Notes: generated by a model from the letters alone, not told the origin. DNA of 64,000 bases from an uncultured Lentibacter sp. (GCA_947497495.1 CANMGT010000004.1:173730-237729), one strand, 5' to 3'; counted from the first letter of the stretch, positions 1-11,204 are shown. Numbers and translations are program-made.

Positions 1-2294
1 CAATCCATTCTGCGCTGGCCTTGGCCAACTCAAAACGCCACGAATTCGCAACGCTTGAGCACCTGTTGCTCGCCCTGCTCGATGAGCCCGACGCAACCCG
101 CGTGCTGCGCGCCTGTGCGGTGAGCGTCGAAGACCTGCGCCAGTCACTCGCCGAGTTCATCGACGAAGAACTGCTCAATCTCGTGACAGACATTGAAGGC
201 TCTGAAGCCGTACCAACAGCCGCTTTCCAGCGCGTTATCCAGCGCGCCGCAATTCATGTGCAAAGTTCGGGCCGCTCGGAAGTGACAGGGGCAAACGTCC
301 TTGTTGCCATCTTCGCCGAGCGCGAAAGCAACGCCGCCTATTTCCTGCAGGAGCAGGACATGACGCGCTATGACGCCGTTAACTACATCGCCCATGGTGT
401 CGCCAAAGACCCCGCCTTTGGCGAGACGCGCCCTTTGACAGGTGCGGAGCACGACGGCGAGCCTGAAATGCAAACGGCAGACGAGCCCGCCGCCGAAGAA
501 ACTGCACTGGCCAAATACTGTGTTGACCTCAACGCCAAGGCCCGCGCCGGCGACATTGATCCGCTTATCGGCCGCGACAGCGAAGTCGAGCGCTGCATTC
601 AGGTGTTGTGCCGCCGCCGCAAGAACAACCCACTGCTTGTGGGCGACCCGGGAGTTGGCAAAACGGCCATCGCCGAGGGCCTGGCAAACAAGATCGTCAC
701 AGGCGACATCCCCGAAATTCTAAGCAAGACGACGATCTACTCGCTCGACATGGGCGCCCTGCTCGCGGGCACACGCTACCGCGGGGACTTTGAAGAGCGC
801 CTCAAGGCTGTGGTGACCGAGCTTGAAAGCCACGACGACGCTGTGCTGTTTATCGACGAAATCCACACCGTGATCGGCGCAGGCGCCACCTCGGGCGGCG
901 CGATGGACGCCTCAAACCTGCTCAAGCCAGCGCTTGCAGGTGGCAAACTGCGCACCATGGGTTCAACCACATATAAAGAGTTCCGCCAGCACTTCGAGAA
1001 AGATCGCGCCCTGTCGCGTCGTTTCCAGAAGATCGATGTGAACGAGCCTTCTGTCGAAGACGCCGTCAAAATCCTGCGCGGCATCAAGCCCTACTTTGAA
1101 GAGCACCACGGCGTGAAATACACCGCCGATGCGATCCGCTCCTCTGTCGAACTGGCTGCGCGCTATGTCAACGACCGCAAGCTGCCTGACAGCGCAATTG
1201 ACGTGATCGACGAAGCAGGAGCAGCCCAGCACCTGCTGACATCCGCCAAGCGCCGCAAAACCATCGGCACCAAGGAAGTTGAAGCCGTGGTCGCCAAGAT
1301 CGCACGCATCCCGCCGAAGTCCGTCTCAAAAGACGACGGCGTTGTGCTCAAAGACCTCGAGAAATCGCTCAAGCGCGTGGTGTTTGGCCAAGACAACGCC
1401 ATCGAGGCACTGTCTTCCGCGATCAAACTCTCCCGCGCAGGCCTGCGTGAGCCTGAGAAGCCCATCGGCAACTACCTATTCGCTGGGCCAACAGGCGTTG
1501 GCAAAACTGAAGTCGCCAAGCAACTCGCGTCAACACTGGGCGTTGAACTTCTGCGCTTTGATATGTCCGAATACATGGAGAAACACGCGATCTCCCGCCT
1601 CATAGGCGCTCCTCCCGGCTATGTCGGCTTTGACCAAGGCGGGTTGCTCACCGATGGCGTTGACCAGCACCCGCACTGCGTCCTGCTGCTCGACGAGATC
1701 GAAAAGGCACACCCCGATGTCTTCAACATCCTGCTGCAAGTCATGGATAACGGCGAGTTGACCGACCACAATGGCCGCACCGTCAGCTTCCGCAATGTGG
1801 TGCTGATCATGACATCAAATGCAGGCGCCTCTGAGCAAGCGAAAGAGGCTGTCGGCTTTGGCCGCGATCGTCGTGAAGGCGAAGACACTGCCGCCATCGA
1901 GCGCACGTTCACGCCCGAGTTCCGCAACCGCCTTGATGCGGTGATCAGCTTCGCGCCGCTCGGCAAAGAGGTGATCCTTCGCGTTGTCGAGAAGTTTGTG
2001 CTCCAGCTTGAAGCCCAGCTGATGGATCGCAACGTGACCTTCGAACTGACCCGCGCTGCCGCCGAATGGCTGGCTGACAAGGGTTATGACGACAAGATGG
2101 GCGCACGCCCGCTTGGCCGTGTCATTCAGGAGCATATCAAGAAGCCGCTTGCTGAAGAGCTGCTGTTTGGCACGCTCGCCAAAGGCGGTGTTGTCAAAGT
2201 TGGCATCAAAGATGGCAAACTTGACCTGCGCCTTGAAGGCCCTGACAAGCCACGCCTCTCGACCAAAAAGCCGCCTCTGCTCACCGCCGAGTAA
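1..2294 (+). CDS. clpA: ClpA, ATP-dependent Clp protease ATP-binding subunit (5' end cut by window)
   Basis: AAA+ unfoldase that feeds substrates, including ClpS-delivered N-degron proteins, to ClpP in the cytosol. The frame is open from base 3 ([20 protein letters not shown]), the classic ClpA N-domain, so the TTG at 21 in the ORF track is not the start; only about the first ten residues are missing. The N-domain repeats are followed by D1 with Walker A GDPGVGKT (near residue 210) and Walker [10 protein letters not shown], then D2 with GPTGVGKT and [14 protein letters not shown] tripeptide sits before the [10 protein letters not shown] sensor region where ClpA carries its ClpP-docking IGL/IGF loop. 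Two AAA modules without the ClpB middle coiled coil exclude ClpB. The stop overlaps the next start (TAATG), so the two genes are probably translationally coupled. Confidence 0.97.
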   Translation, partial: IHSALALANSKRHEFATLEHLLLALLDEPDATRVLRACAVSVEDLRQSLAEFIDEELLNLVTDIEGSEAVPTAAFQRVIQRAAIHVQSSGRSEVTGANVLVAIFAERESNAAYFLQEQDMTRYDAVNYIAHGVAKDPAFGETRPLTGAEHDGEPEMQTADEPAAEETALAKYCVDLNAKARAGDIDPLIGRDSEVERCIQVLCRRRKNNPLLVGDPGVGKTAIAEGLANKIVTGDIPEILSKTTIYSLDMGALLAGTRYRGDFEERLKAVVTELESHDDAVLFIDEIHTVIGAGATSGGAMDASNLLKPALAGGKLRTMGSTTYKEFRQHFEKDRALSRRFQKIDVNEPSVEDAVKILRGIKPYFEEHHGVKYTADAIRSSVELAARYVNDRKLPDSAIDVIDEAGAAQHLLTSAKRRKTIGTKEVEAVVAKIARIPPKSVSKDDGVVLKDLEKSLKRVVFGQDNAIEALSSAIKLSRAGLREPEKPIGNYLFAGPTGVGKTEVAKQLASTLGVELLRFDMSEYMEKHAISRLIGAPPGYVGFDQGGLLTDGVDQHPHCVLLLDEIEKAHPDVFNILLQVMDNGELTDHNGRTVSFRNVVLIMTSNAGASEQAKEAVGFGRDRREGEDTAAIERTFTPEFRNRLDAVISFAPLGKEVILRVVEKFVLQLEAQLMDRNVTFELTRAAAEWLADKGYDDKMGARPLGRVIQEHIKKPLAEELLFGTLAKGGVVKVGIKDGKLDLRLEGPDKPRLSTKKPPLLTAE

Positions 2295-3271
2295 TGCGGG
2301 CTCTATTTAGCTTTCTAACGGGTGCGGTTTTGGCCGCGCCCGTTTTTGCTGAAGCCCCGCGGCTTGAGCTTCCCGTTGATTGTGCTCTCGGGCAAAACTG
2401 CTACATCCAGAACTACGTTGATCGTGACACGCGCAAAGACGAAGCCGCCGATGTCATGTGCGCGCCGCTCACCTATGACGGCCACAAAGGCACCGACTTT
2501 GCCCTGCTCTCGCGCGCTCAAATGGAGGCGGGCGTCAACGTGCTCGCCAGTGCAGCGGGTATCATCCGCGGCACCCGTGACGAGATGCCAGACACGGGGC
2601 TGGCCGACACCCCTGCTGAGGCGCTGAATGGACGCGAATGCGGCAACGGCGTTGTCATCGACCATGGCGATGGCTGGCACAGCCAATACTGCCACATGAA
2701 ACGCGGCAGCATCACCGTGCGCAAAGGCGATCGCGTTAAAGCCGGCGCTGTGCTTGGCCAAGTCGGCCTGTCAGGCAAAACCGAGTTTCCGCACCTGCAC
2801 ATCAGCCTGCGCCATAAGGGGCAAATCGTTGATCCGTTTGAGCCCTCAGGCCAAGCGGCCTGCGGCATCCAGGGCCCAGGCCTTTGGGTCAGCGATAGCA
2901 TCAACTATGTCGCGGGCGGCCTTGTCGGCCTCGGTTTCTCCGACCACGTGCCAGATTTCGACAGCATCAAAGCGGGCAGCGCACACAGCCCCAACCTTGG
3001 CACAAACGCCGCCGCACTCGTCCTCTGGGGGCATTCTTTTGGCGCACGCCGTGGCGATGTTCTGGAACTGACCATAACTGGCCCCAACGGTTTTAACTTC
3101 AGCCACCGCACTCTTTTCAAGAAAAACCAGGCGCTGTCATTTCGCGCAGCCGGGAAGCGGCGCACCCTCTCTGCTTGGGCAGAGGGAAGCTACGAAGGCA
3201 CAGCCAAGTTGATCCGCCAGGGCCAGACTTTGGCAGCCCAGAACATAACTCTCGAGATCGTCAAACAGTGA
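2294..3271 (+). CDS. M23 family (LytM-like) secreted metallopeptidase
   Basis: Predicted exported zinc peptidase, probably acting on peptidoglycan cross-links. A signal peptide ([19 protein letters not shown]) is followed by a LytM/M23 core: HKGTD supplies H64 and D68, and the downstream HLH motif (167-169) supplies the second zinc-ligand set, with H129 and H134 nearby. The catalytic residues therefore look intact. The roughly 130 residues after the core show no domain I recognise. The ATG overlaps the clpA stop by one base. The 3' end overlaps the convergent methyltransferase gene by 11 bases. The substrate is inferred from the family, not visible here. Confidence 0.88.
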   Translation: MRALFSFLTGAVLAAPVFAEAPRLELPVDCALGQNCYIQNYVDRDTRKDEAADVMCAPLTYDGHKGTDFALLSRAQMEAGVNVLASAAGIIRGTRDEMPDTGLADTPAEALNGRECGNGVVIDHGDGWHSQYCHMKRGSITVRKGDRVKAGAVLGQVGLSGKTEFPHLHISLRHKGQIVDPFEPSGQAACGIQGPGLWVSDSINYVAGGLVGLGFSDHVPDFDSIKAGSAHSPNLGTNAAALVLWGHSFGARRGDVLELTITGPNGFNFSHRTLFKKNQALSFRAAGKRRTLSAWAEGSYEGTAKLIRQGQTLAAQNITLEIVKQ

Positions 3272-4043
3272 GTGTAAAAAACAGCCGGCGGAACGGGAAC
3301 AGAACCTGCCCGTTTTCACTGCGCGGGTAGGCTTTGTCCATCACCGCTTCATACCGCGCAATAATGCTGGCCTTCTCGCCATCATCCAGCGCCTGCAAAA
3401 ACGGGCGCGCATAGGTTGCCTCGGTAAAGCGGCGCACAGGGTGTGACCCTGCTTCGCTTTCCAGCACTTGGTAGTATTCGCTTTCCCATAGGCTCAACTG
3501 GCCTAACCCAGAAAGAAGAGCGTGGTAGTGCGCGGGTTTCAAAACGCCGGGCGCCTCACTCGGCTCGGCGCGATCGGGGAACATCTCTTCCATCAAACTG
3601 CGCCAAACACGGTGCGAAGGCGCGTTGTTCTGATGCGGGACTTGCACAGCTAAAGTGCCGCCTTGGCCAAGCATGTCTACCAGCCTTGGAAGCAAGGCCT
3701 CGTGCTCTGGCAACCAGTGCAAAGCGGCATTAGAAAAGATCAAGCCGAGCGGTTCCTCGGCGCGCCAGCTCGCGGCATCGGCCTCAAGCAGAGTATCGTA
3801 GCACCCAAGCTTGGCCGCTTCTTCCAGCATCGCCGGACTGGCATCCACACCAAGCAGCGCATGGCCGCCAAACCGCTCCTTCAACGCGTTGCCAAGCACG
3901 CCATTGCCGCAGCCCAAGTCAACGACTGCACCGCCGCCAACCGAAGGGACGGACTGCAACAAGTCCAGAGCCGGACGCATCCGCAAGCCGCGGAATTTGT
4001 TGTAGGCGCTCGGGTTCCAGTCTTGTCGCTTACCTGTGCTCAT
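3261..4043 (-). CDS. tam: trans-aconitate 2-methyltransferase-like SAM-dependent methyltransferase
   Basis: Class I SAM methyltransferase of 260 residues. The N-terminus W-N-P-x-x-Y-x-K-F and MRPALDLL, followed by the SAM-binding VDLGCGNG near residue 42, is the pattern I associate with Tam. Tam methylates trans-aconitate, an inhibitory by-product of the TCA intermediate cis-aconitate. Its ATG overlaps the ftsH stop (ATGA), making it the last gene of the long minus-strand block. Functional linkage to FtsH is not implied by the position. Substrate assignment is by family resemblance only; a generic small-molecule methyltransferase is possible. Confidence 0.75.
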   Translation of the reverse strand: MSTGKRQDWNPSAYNKFRGLRMRPALDLLQSVPSVGGGAVVDLGCGNGVLGNALKERFGGHALLGVDASPAMLEEAAKLGCYDTLLEADAASWRAEEPLGLIFSNAALHWLPEHEALLPRLVDMLGQGGTLAVQVPHQNNAPSHRVWRSLMEEMFPDRAEPSEAPGVLKPAHYHALLSGLGQLSLWESEYYQVLESEAGSHPVRRFTEATYARPFLQALDDGEKASIIARYEAVMDKAYPRSENGQVLFPFRRLFFTLTV

Positions 4044-5992
4044 GCTGAGGGCTCAGGCTCCATGCCAGCATCATCTTTCCCGTCACTTTTACCTTTAGGC
4101 TTGGCCCGCGGCTTGGTTTTCGGGATCGCCGTGACAGAGGCCGAAGACTCTTCCTTGTCGGCTCCGCCATCGTCGTTGTTAGGTGGCTCACCGTCCATCA
4201 CGCGTCTAATTTCGGCGCCTGTCAACGTTTCGTACTCAAGCAAGCCTTGTGCCAAACGCTCCCACTCTTCGTTGTGATCAGTCAGGATTTTGTGGGCGCG
4301 AGAATAGCCTTCGTCGATGATGCGTTTCACTTCTTCTTCGATCAGCTCTTTGGTATGCGCCGAAATCGAGAAGCCGCCACCACCACCGCCACCACGGAAA
4401 GCGTCAGCCGCTTCCTGATAGTCGATATTGCCGACTTTGTCAGACATGCCCCAGCGCATCACCATAGCGCGCGCAAGGCCGCTGGCCTGCATGATGTCGC
4501 CAGATGGGCCGTTAGACACTGCGTCTTCGCCATACTTGATGATCTCGGCAGCCTTGCCCGCCATGGTCATAGCGATCTTCTGTTCGAGTTCGTCCTTGAA
4601 GTAGTTGAGCTGGTCCATCTCGGGCAAGCTCATCACCATGCCAAGCGCTTGGCCGCGCGGAATGATCGTCGCCTTATAGACAGGGTCACACTTGGGCAGG
4701 CTAAGGCCAACAACAGCATGGCCCGCTTCGTGGTAGGCAGTCATTTCCTTTTGCGCGGGCGTCATGACCATCGAGCGGCGCTCGGCGCCCATCATGATCT
4801 TGTCTTTCGCCAGTTCAAAATCGGCCATCGCTACAAAGCGCCGCCCGATACGGGCCGCCATAAGCGCTGCCTCGTTGACGAGATTGGCCAGATCCGCGCC
4901 CGAAAAGCCCGGCGTACCGCGCGCAATGATGCGCAGGTCTACGTCTGGGCCAAGCGGCGTCTTGCGGGCGTGCACCCCAAGGATCTTCTCACGGCCCTTG
5001 ATGTCAGGGTTCGGCACCGTCACCTGACGGTCAAAGCGGCCCGGACGCAGCAGCGCTGGGTCAAGCACGTCTTTGCGGTTGGTCGCGGCGATGATGATAA
5101 CGCCTTCGTTGGCTTCAAAACCGTCCATCTCGACAAGCAACTGGTTGAGCGTTTGCTCGCGCTCGTCGTTGCCGCCGCCATAGCCTGCACCACGGTGGCG
5201 GCCAACGGCGTCGATTTCGTCGATGAACACAATGCAGGGCGCGTTCTTTTTGGCTTGGTCAAACATGTCCCGCACACGGCTCGCGCCGACGCCAACAAAC
5301 ATCTCGACAAAGTCTGAGCCCGAAATCGTGAAGAACGGCACGCCAGCCTCGCCCGCAATCGCGCGCGCCAGAAGCGTCTTACCGGTGCCTGGAGGGCCGA
5401 CAAGCAAAGCACCCTTCGGGATTTTGCCGCCAAGACGGCTAAACTTCTGCGGGTTACGCAGGAATTCAACGATCTCTTCCAGCTCTTCCTTGGCTTCGTC
5501 GATGCCGGCAACGTCGTCAAACGTGACCCGGCCAGCCTTCTCGGTGAGCATCTTGGCTTTTGACTTGCCAAAACCCATCGCGCCGCCTTTGCCGCCGCCT
5601 TGCATACGGTTCATGAAGTAGATCCACACACCGATCAGCAAAAGGAAGGGTAGGATGCTGAGCAGGAAGGTCTGGAAACCAGACTGTTGCTGTGGGCGCG
5701 CCGTGACGGGAATGTCGTTTTTGATGAGCAAGTCAGTGACTTCAGCGTCTGACGGCTTGATAACCGTATAGGTTTTACCGTCTTCTCCGACAAAGCGCAC
5801 CTGCTCGCCGTCCAGCGTCACATTTTCCACTTTTCCGTCTTCAACGGCGTCGACAAACTCGGAATAGCTGCGCGCTGTGCTTGGCCCGCTTGAGCTTGCA
5901 TCAGAGAACAAGTTGAAGAGCATAAGGATCAAAACAAAAAGTATGACCCAAAACGCGATGTTTTTTACATTGCCCAAAGGACGGTCTCCCAA
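4040..5992 (-). CDS. ftsH: FtsH, membrane-anchored ATP-dependent zinc metalloprotease
   Basis: Inner-membrane AAA+ protease that degrades misassembled membrane proteins and regulatory substrates such as RpoH and LpxC in other proteobacteria. Two transmembrane segments (about 11-29 and 107-127) flank the periplasmic domain. Walker A GPPGTGKT is at 199-206, Walker [12 protein letters not shown] follows, the second region of homology reads [20 protein letters not shown], and the zinc site HEAGH is at 421-425. At 650 residues it is normal length; the last ~40 residues are a Lys/Pro/acidic tail, as is common in this group. It follows tilS after a 123-bp gap and overlaps the Tam-like gene by 4 bp. 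Confidence 0.98.
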   Translation of the reverse strand: MGDRPLGNVKNIAFWVILFVLILMLFNLFSDASSSGPSTARSYSEFVDAVEDGKVENVTLDGEQVRFVGEDGKTYTVIKPSDAEVTDLLIKNDIPVTARPQQQSGFQTFLLSILPFLLLIGVWIYFMNRMQGGGKGGAMGFGKSKAKMLTEKAGRVTFDDVAGIDEAKEELEEIVEFLRNPQKFSRLGGKIPKGALLVGPPGTGKTLLARAIAGEAGVPFFTISGSDFVEMFVGVGASRVRDMFDQAKKNAPCIVFIDEIDAVGRHRGAGYGGGNDEREQTLNQLLVEMDGFEANEGVIIIAATNRKDVLDPALLRPGRFDRQVTVPNPDIKGREKILGVHARKTPLGPDVDLRIIARGTPGFSGADLANLVNEAALMAARIGRRFVAMADFELAKDKIMMGAERRSMVMTPAQKEMTAYHEAGHAVVGLSLPKCDPVYKATIIPRGQALGMVMSLPEMDQLNYFKDELEQKIAMTMAGKAAEIIKYGEDAVSNGPSGDIMQASGLARAMVMRWGMSDKVGNIDYQEAADAFRGGGGGGGFSISAHTKELIEEEVKRIIDEGYSRAHKILTDHNEEWERLAQGLLEYETLTGAEIRRVMDGEPPNNDDGGADKEESSASVTAIPKTKPRAKPKGKSDGKDDAGMEPEPSA

Positions 5993-6033
5993 AACTGTTG
6001 TTAGCGCGCAGATAGCACGGGACGTTCCAGACT

Positions 6034-6061
6034 AAAATAGAGATCAGCGCGACATCTTCAA
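6034..6061 (-). promoter_or_regulatory. candidate ftsH promoter
   Basis: In the tilS-ftsH gap the minus strand reads TTGAAG, 16 bases, then TATTTT, ending about 40 bases before the ftsH start. The TTGAA core resembles the -35 of heat-shock (RpoH) promoters, and ftsH is a heat-shock gene in many proteobacteria. The -10 half is a poor match to an RpoH element, so an ordinary housekeeping promoter is equally possible. Confidence 0.3.
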
Positions 6062-6115
6062 CGCGCCAGAGGTAAATTCACGGCTAATTTCCGCCCGACA
6101 GGCTGCTTTTCCGGC

Positions 6116-7333
6116 TCATTTGTTTAAAAAGTCAGGCGAGTGCGCCAAATTTGCCCGCCAACCAGCGCCGAACCCCGCCAATGGCGCGGCGACAAGCACG
6201 TCGTTGTCCCAAACGGCTGGCGCGGCCAGAAGTGAAGCGCGCGGCAGGCCTGTCTCGCGCCAGTCAGGGCATTGCTGCAAGCCTTGCTCCCCGAGCGCCG
6301 CGATGTTGAGGCCAGCACGGTGCGGGCCTGTGAAGGCAAACCGCCCGTCCCACAGCGCATCACTCGCAGTGACCACGCCTTGCACCGCCGCCAGTTCGCG
6401 CATCACGCGAATACAGCCCGCCTCCAGCATAATCACGCAGCCGTTCAGCGTTGCCTTCTGGCCGCTCAGAACCGCGCTCAAAGCACTGGTGACAGCCTGT
6501 CTGCGCGGCGGATAGCCTGTCTGCCCGATCCAACCAATCGCCTCACCAAAAAGCCGCTGTCGGGTTTCTTCGGGAGCGTTGAAAAGCGCCTCAACCGCAA
6601 GCGTCAGGTCTGGCCCGTCAAGCGCCACAGCCTGCGCAGCCAGCGCCTGCATGAGGCCGTCGAGCGCGTCGCGCGCGCTGCCAAGCCGCTTTGCGGTTTG
6701 CGCCAAACCTTCGCGGGTGATCCCCAAAGATTCCAGCGTTTCTAGGGCTTCACGTGTTTTCACGCGTCCAAACCGCGTGTCGCTATTCGAGCTGTCTTCC
6801 GCCCAGTCCACGCCGCGCAGGCGCAACTCTTCACGCAACTCCTCGCGGCTGCACCCAAGCAAGGGACGCCGCCAGTTTACGCCCCGCTCAAACCAGGCCA
6901 CTTGCATCCGCGCAAGTCCCGTCACGCCCGATCCGCGCGCCAACCGCATGAGAAACGTCTCCGCGACATCGTCTTGCGTGTGGCCGAGGGCAACCGCGTC
7001 AAGCCCTTCCCGTAAGGCCCACTCTGCCAAAGCATCATAGCGGCCCGCGCGGGCTTGCGCCTGCAGGTTTCCGGCTTTGTCCCACGTCCAGTGTAATGTC
7101 TCGTGTGCAACGCCAAGGTGCGCGCAATGCAAAGCCACAGCGGCACATTCCTGCTCTGCCTCGGGGCGCAACCCGTGGTTCACTGTCGCCACCTTCAGGG
7201 CCACACCCTGCGCGCGCGCCCAATCGGCGGCCAGAAACAACAGGGCAAGCGAGTCGCTTCCGCCGGACACAGCCAACCCAAGCGGGCCGTGCAAGCCCTC
7301 AAAAATTTCAGTCAGTCGCTCGTGTGGCGTCAC
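6116..7333 (-). CDS. tilS: TilS, tRNA(Ile)-lysidine synthase
   Basis: Modifies C34 of the CAU-anticodon tRNA-Ile to lysidine, switching both its amino-acid identity and codon reading from AUG to AUA; essential in most bacteria. The PP-loop ATP-pyrophosphatase motif SGGSDS is at residues 23-28, followed by the TVNHGLRPEA signature and LGHTQDDVAETFLMRLARGSG, all typical of TilS. At 405 residues it includes the C-terminal tRNA-binding extension in part. The start overlaps the stop of cpoB (ATGA). The order cpoB-tilS-ftsH recurs in alphaproteobacteria. Confidence 0.95.
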   Translation of the reverse strand: MTPHERLTEIFEGLHGPLGLAVSGGSDSLALLFLAADWARAQGVALKVATVNHGLRPEAEQECAAVALHCAHLGVAHETLHWTWDKAGNLQAQARAGRYDALAEWALREGLDAVALGHTQDDVAETFLMRLARGSGVTGLARMQVAWFERGVNWRRPLLGCSREELREELRLRGVDWAEDSSNSDTRFGRVKTREALETLESLGITREGLAQTAKRLGSARDALDGLMQALAAQAVALDGPDLTLAVEALFNAPEETRQRLFGEAIGWIGQTGYPPRRQAVTSALSAVLSGQKATLNGCVIMLEAGCIRVMRELAAVQGVVTASDALWDGRFAFTGPHRAGLNIAALGEQGLQQCPDWRETGLPRASLLAAPAVWDNDVLVAAPLAGFGAGWRANLAHSPDFLNK

Positions 7334-8166
7334 TGGCAGCCAAGGCGCGTGCGCTCTTGCGCTGCCTTCTCGGCGGGCGTTCCTCCGGGAAAGCGCAGGC
7401 CAACTTCGCCCAGCGTGACGCAGGCTTCTTTTGTCTGGCCTAGCCGTCCGAGGCCCGTGCCCAGACGAAAGAGCGCCTCTGGCGCGTCAGAACCGTTCGG
7501 GTTTTGGCTAAAGGCTGCCAAGTAAGCCCGTGCAGCGCCCGTCAAGTCGCCCTGCCCTTCCAGCGCCGCGCCATAAGCGAGCTGGGCTTTGCTCGACAAC
7601 GGCGAGCCGGGGTAAATTTCGTTAAAGGCTTTGAACTTCTCAGCCGCGCTTGCAAATTCACCAGCCTCAAGCGCTGCGCGTGCTGCGTTGAAATCCGCCT
7701 CCTCGCCGACTGCCAGTTCAGGAGCATCTTGCGCAGGCGTGTCAGGCACCGCCTCAACAACAGGCGTTGCCAGAGGCGTACTCGAAGGCACTTCACCGCC
7801 TCCAAGCGTTGTCGTTTCGCTCAACTGGCTCACGTCGCCACCCTCAAGCTCTACGAGGCGGAACTCCAGATCACCCACGCGGTTGGTGCCGTCTTTGACA
7901 ACCCGTTCAACGCGAAACTGCAAGTCTTCGGTTTTCGCCGTCAGGCGGCGCAACTCGGATTCAATACTGTCGACCCGCTCCAGAAGCGAGCCTCCGCCCG
8001 TGGCCGTGCCCGCCGTGCCTGTCGTTGAAAGCTCACGCTTGAGCTTTTGCATTTCGACATGCAAAACCGTCAACTCCTGACGTATGTCAGCCAGCGTTTC
8101 ACTGGACTGTGCGCTCGCGAAAGTCGCACTCAGAAAGATCAGTAATCCGGCAAAAACCAAACGCAT
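7330..8166 (-). CDS. cpoB: CpoB/YbgF, Tol-Pal-associated periplasmic coordinator
   Basis: Periplasmic protein that coordinates peptidoglycan synthesis with outer-membrane constriction together with the Tol system. A signal peptide (MRLVFAGLLIFLSATFASA) precedes a coiled-coil N-terminal region (LADIRQELTVLHVEMQKLKREL and SIESELRRLTAKTEDLQ). A Pro/Thr/Val linker then leads to C-terminal TPR-like repeats (ARAALEAGEFASAAEKFKAF, PEALFRLGTGLGRLGQ). The ORF track begins at a TTG; the ATG four codons later has GGAG at good spacing and starts the signal peptide directly, so I use it. The last codons overlap the tilS start. Confidence 0.92.
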   Translation of the reverse strand: MRLVFAGLLIFLSATFASAQSSETLADIRQELTVLHVEMQKLKRELSTTGTAGTATGGGSLLERVDSIESELRRLTAKTEDLQFRVERVVKDGTNRVGDLEFRLVELEGGDVSQLSETTTLGGGEVPSSTPLATPVVEAVPDTPAQDAPELAVGEEADFNAARAALEAGEFASAAEKFKAFNEIYPGSPLSSKAQLAYGAALEGQGDLTGAARAYLAAFSQNPNGSDAPEALFRLGTGLGRLGQTKEACVTLGEVGLRFPGGTPAEKAAQERTRLGCQ

Positions 8167-8178
8167 GGGGCTCTCCAA

Positions 8179-8694
8179 TTAGCTGCTAAGGCCTGTCGAC
8201 AAGATGGTCACAGCGCGGCGGTTTTTCGAATAGCATGCCTCTTCGCTGCAAATCTCGAGCGGGCGCTCTTTGCCGTAGCTCAGCGTTTTGAGGCGCGACG
8301 CAGGCAAGCCCTTTGAGAGCAGGTATTCGCGCACCGAGTTGGCGCGGCGGGCGCCAAGTGCCAAGTTGTAGTCGCGCGTGCCTTGCTCATCGGCATGGCC
8401 TTCAATCACGGCCGTATAGCTGGCGTTGGTTGTCAGCCACGCGGCCTGCCCGTCCAACACGCGCTTGGCGTCGTCGTTGAGAGTTGATTGGTCAACCAAG
8501 AACAACACCCGATCCCCGATCGTTTGCTGGAAATACAGCGGCGATTTCGGGTCTTGTGCCGAGCCCGGCGCAACAGATGTGGTCGGCGCGGTCATCGCCC
8601 CTGCGGCGCCATCGTTGTCAAAGCGGTCGGGGGTTGTACAGGCCGTCATCAGCGCAAGCGCTGGCACGGCGAGTGTGATTAGTTTGAGTTTCAT
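8179..8694 (-). CDS. pal: Pal, peptidoglycan-associated outer-membrane lipoprotein
   Basis: Outer-membrane lipoprotein that anchors the membrane to peptidoglycan and is recruited to the septum by the Tol complex. The signal peptide ends in a lipobox LMTAC with the modified Cys at 19. The C-terminal half is an OmpA-like domain: VIEGHADEQGTRDYNLALGARRA, the meso-DAP-binding signature, then VREYLLSKGL and RRAV. At 171 residues it is the usual length. It lies between tolB (99-bp gap upstream) and cpoB. The larger gap could allow a separate promoter or RNA processing for this abundant protein. Confidence 0.97.
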   Translation of the reverse strand: MKLKLITLAVPALALMTACTTPDRFDNDGAAGAMTAPTTSVAPGSAQDPKSPLYFQQTIGDRVLFLVDQSTLNDDAKRVLDGQAAWLTTNASYTAVIEGHADEQGTRDYNLALGARRANSVREYLLSKGLPASRLKTLSYGKERPLEICSEEACYSKNRRAVTILSTGLSS

Positions 8695-8793
8695 GCTGCT
8701 AGCCTCTTTAAGTTTTTTCCGCTATTTTCATCCTGTTTAGCACAGGCAGGAAATTATGGGAATCCTGTATCATATGCGCAGGCATTTGCCCGC

Positions 8794-10113
8794 TTACTTC
8801 TGCAACGGCGACCACGAAGGATCAGACGCGCCGCCTTCTGTGGGCACGCGCTTGAGGTTACGTCCGGTGATATCAACCGAATAGAGGCTCGACTGCCCGC
8901 TCGCACCCTGCGTTTCGCGGGTAAACATGATAACCCGCCCGTTGGGCGACCATGTTGGCCCTTCTTCAAGGAACGAGGCTGTCAGCAGCTTCTCGCCAGA
9001 GCCATCGGTGCGCATAACGCCAATGTGAAAGCGCCCTTTGGATTGCTTGGTAAAGGCCACCAAGTCACCACGCGGCGACCAGACAGGCGTGCCATAGCGG
9101 CCAGAGCCGGCGCTGATACGCCGTGGCTCGCCGCCCCCCGCGCTCATGATATAAAGCTGCTGGCTTCCGCTGCGGTCGCTTTCGAACACGATCTGGCTTC
9201 CGTCTGGCGAAAAGCTTGGCGAGGTTTCAATTGAGGGCGCAGATGTCAGGCGCTGCTCGCTGCCTGTGCTCACGTCCATCAAGTATAAGTCACTGTTGCC
9301 GCCTGCCTCTTGGCTGTAGACAACGCGCCGTCCGTCGGGCGCAAACCGTGGCGCAAAGCTTGTCGTGCCCTCGCGGCTTTGCAGCACTCGGCGGCCAACG
9401 TTCTCGACGTCAAGCACGTAGATTCGCGGAAAGCCTGTTTCGTAGCTGGTGTAGAGCACGCGGTCGCCCGTGGGCGAAAAGCGCGGTGCCAGAACAATGT
9501 CTTTGCTATCGGTCAGGTATTTCACGTTCGCGCCGTCATAATCCATGATCGCGAGGCGCTTTTTGCGCGCGTTCTTGGGGCCGTTCTCCGCCACATATAC
9601 CACGCGGCTGTCAAAGTAGCCGCCCTCGCCGGTGATCCGGCTGTAGACTGTGTCTGCAACCTTATGCGCCATGCGCCGCCAGCCCGCCTTGGTGCCCGCA
9701 AGTTGAAGGCCCGTGCCAAGTTCCTGACCAGCAAAGACATCGTACACACGAAACTTCACCGTGACATTCTCGCCCGCGACCGAAACAGCCCCCGTGATCA
9801 GAGCCTGTGCGTTGATCGCCTTCCAGTCGGCGTATTGCACAGGGGCGCCGAAGCTCGACACCTGACTGATGAAGGCGCTCTTGTTGATTTCGCGAAACAG
9901 CCCCGTGCCCGCCAAGTCAGCCGCCACAACCCGCGCAATATTCGCGGCCAACTGGCCAGATCCGCCATTTTCGGGAACAAACTCGGGCGCAGCAAACGGC
10001 AATGGTTCGATCACACCGTCAGTGATCTCGATGCGCAAAGGCTCGGCTGTCGCACCCAGCGGCGCAGCACCCAACAGAACAAAAACCAGCAGTCCCCAAA
10101 TTCTCATGGACAT
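8794..10113 (-). CDS. tolB: TolB, periplasmic beta-propeller protein
   Basis: Periplasmic component of the Tol-Pal machine that competes with peptidoglycan for Pal and is pulled by TolA. After a signal peptide ([22 protein letters not shown]) come an N-terminal alpha/beta domain and repeated propeller blades, e.g. [59 protein letters not shown] and [14 protein letters not shown]. The ORF track start at 10161 lies inside tolA. I choose the ATG at 10113: it begins the signal peptide, is two bases from the tolA stop, and has GAGG about six bases upstream. Confidence 0.97.
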   Translation of the reverse strand: MSMRIWGLLVFVLLGAAPLGATAEPLRIEITDGVIEPLPFAAPEFVPENGGSGQLAANIARVVAADLAGTGLFREINKSAFISQVSSFGAPVQYADWKAINAQALITGAVSVAGENVTVKFRVYDVFAGQELGTGLQLAGTKAGWRRMAHKVADTVYSRITGEGGYFDSRVVYVAENGPKNARKKRLAIMDYDGANVKYLTDSKDIVLAPRFSPTGDRVLYTSYETGFPRIYVLDVENVGRRVLQSREGTTSFAPRFAPDGRRVVYSQEAGGNSDLYLMDVSTGSEQRLTSAPSIETSPSFSPDGSQIVFESDRSGSQQLYIMSAGGGEPRRISAGSGRYGTPVWSPRGDLVAFTKQSKGRFHIGVMRTDGSGEKLLTASFLEEGPTWSPNGRVIMFTRETQGASGQSSLYSVDITGRNLKRVPTEGGASDPSWSPLQK

Positions 10114-10115
10114 AG

Positions 10116-11192
10116 TTACCTCATACTTTCGGGGTTGAATTTCATCTCGACACTGCGCCATTGCTCGAACTTCTCGGCGGGCAAATTATAGCCGCTCGCG
10201 CCACAGCGGATGATCGCACGGCGCGCGGCCTCATAGGCTTGCTTGGCAGCCGCATCCGAGCCGCCTGAACTGTTGATTAGCCTAATCGAGTCGACCACAG
10301 GCTTGCCCTCACGAGTCATGTCCACACCGACGGTTATGGTAACCTGCATCGCGTCCGAAGAAAGCGCCCCAAGGTTCCAACAGCGAGAAACCGCCAGTTT
10401 GAGGCCCTCGCGCTCCGAGCCTGTCAAAGGCGGGCCAGTTGGCGCGGCAGGCGTTTCAGCGGCCTCGTTCCCGCCGGAAAGCGCTTCTTGCAGCGCATCA
10501 GACACCGCGTCAGCCGTGTCAGGCGTTTGCGCCGCCGCCCGTTGGGGCCGCGTTTTCGGGCGCACAGACGTCTTCGGCGCAGAGGTTGTCGCGTCAGCCG
10601 CTTCAGGGTCAATCTCGGTTGTGGCCTCTGCAGGCGCTGCGGCCTCAACTTCCTCGACGGGTGTCTCGACTGGCTCGTCGGCAACGGTCTCTTCCCGCAC
10701 CGTCTCTTCCGGCTGCGCGTCAGGCACCTGCGGCTCGGCGGCAGGCGTCGGCGCAATCCGCTCTATGGGCTTCTGGCGCGGGCGCACACTACGCTCCGGC
10801 ACCAGTGCTGCAAAATCTTCAGCAGGCGGGGTGATTTCCGGCGGCGTATCAACAACTTCCGCCGTCACTGGCGCAGGTTGGGTCGTGTCAACCTCGGGCG
10901 CATCATCAGGTGTCGCAACAGGCACTTCCGGCGTCTCGGCGCTTGGTGTGCTGTCCGGCGATGGCGTGGCTGTGTCTTCAGCTGGCTCGCTGGGCGCAAC
11001 AGGCGCCTCGACATTTGTCTCCACGGCAGGCGCATCATTGGCGCGCAGAGCGGCCTCATAGGCCTCGCTACTCACGACAGAAACTTCCGTGATGTCAAAC
11101 GGCAATGGCTCTGACTCCCACGAGCCGCCAAACAGCAGCACGCCGATCAGGCCAACGTGGCCAGCAAGGGATATGTATTGGCCGGTGTTCAC
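10116..11192 (-). CDS. tolA: TolA, inner-membrane energy-transducing protein
   Basis: Links the TolQR motor to TolB/Pal across the periplasm. One N-terminal transmembrane segment (about residues 7-23) is followed by a roughly 230-residue Pro/Ala/Glu/Thr-rich linker. A C-terminal TonB/TolA-like domain follows, with [25 protein letters not shown] and a second conserved Cys in AIIRCGASG; the Cys pair may form the disulfide seen in TolA domain III. The linker is acidic and proline-rich rather than the Ala/Lys helix of enteric TolA, as I expect for alphaproteobacteria. It sits between tolR (12-bp gap) and tolB (2-bp gap). Confidence 0.93.
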   Translation of the reverse strand: MNTGQYISLAGHVGLIGVLLFGGSWESEPLPFDITEVSVVSSEAYEAALRANDAPAVETNVEAPVAPSEPAEDTATPSPDSTPSAETPEVPVATPDDAPEVDTTQPAPVTAEVVDTPPEITPPAEDFAALVPERSVRPRQKPIERIAPTPAAEPQVPDAQPEETVREETVADEPVETPVEEVEAAAPAEATTEIDPEAADATTSAPKTSVRPKTRPQRAAAQTPDTADAVSDALQEALSGGNEAAETPAAPTGPPLTGSEREGLKLAVSRCWNLGALSSDAMQVTITVGVDMTREGKPVVDSIRLINSSGGSDAAAKQAYEAARRAIIRCGASGYNLPAEKFEQWRSVEMKFNPESMR

Positions 11193-11204
11193 CGCGCCCT
11201 ACGC

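Noticed and set aside
4247-5317. 356-residue plus-strand ORF opposite ftsH
   Set aside because: His/Arg-rich shadow of ftsH in the opposite frame; no family motif, no ribosome site, and ftsH is certain.
9310-10191. 293-residue plus-strand ORF opposite tolB
   Set aside because: Antisense shadow of tolB; tolB is certain and fully in operon.
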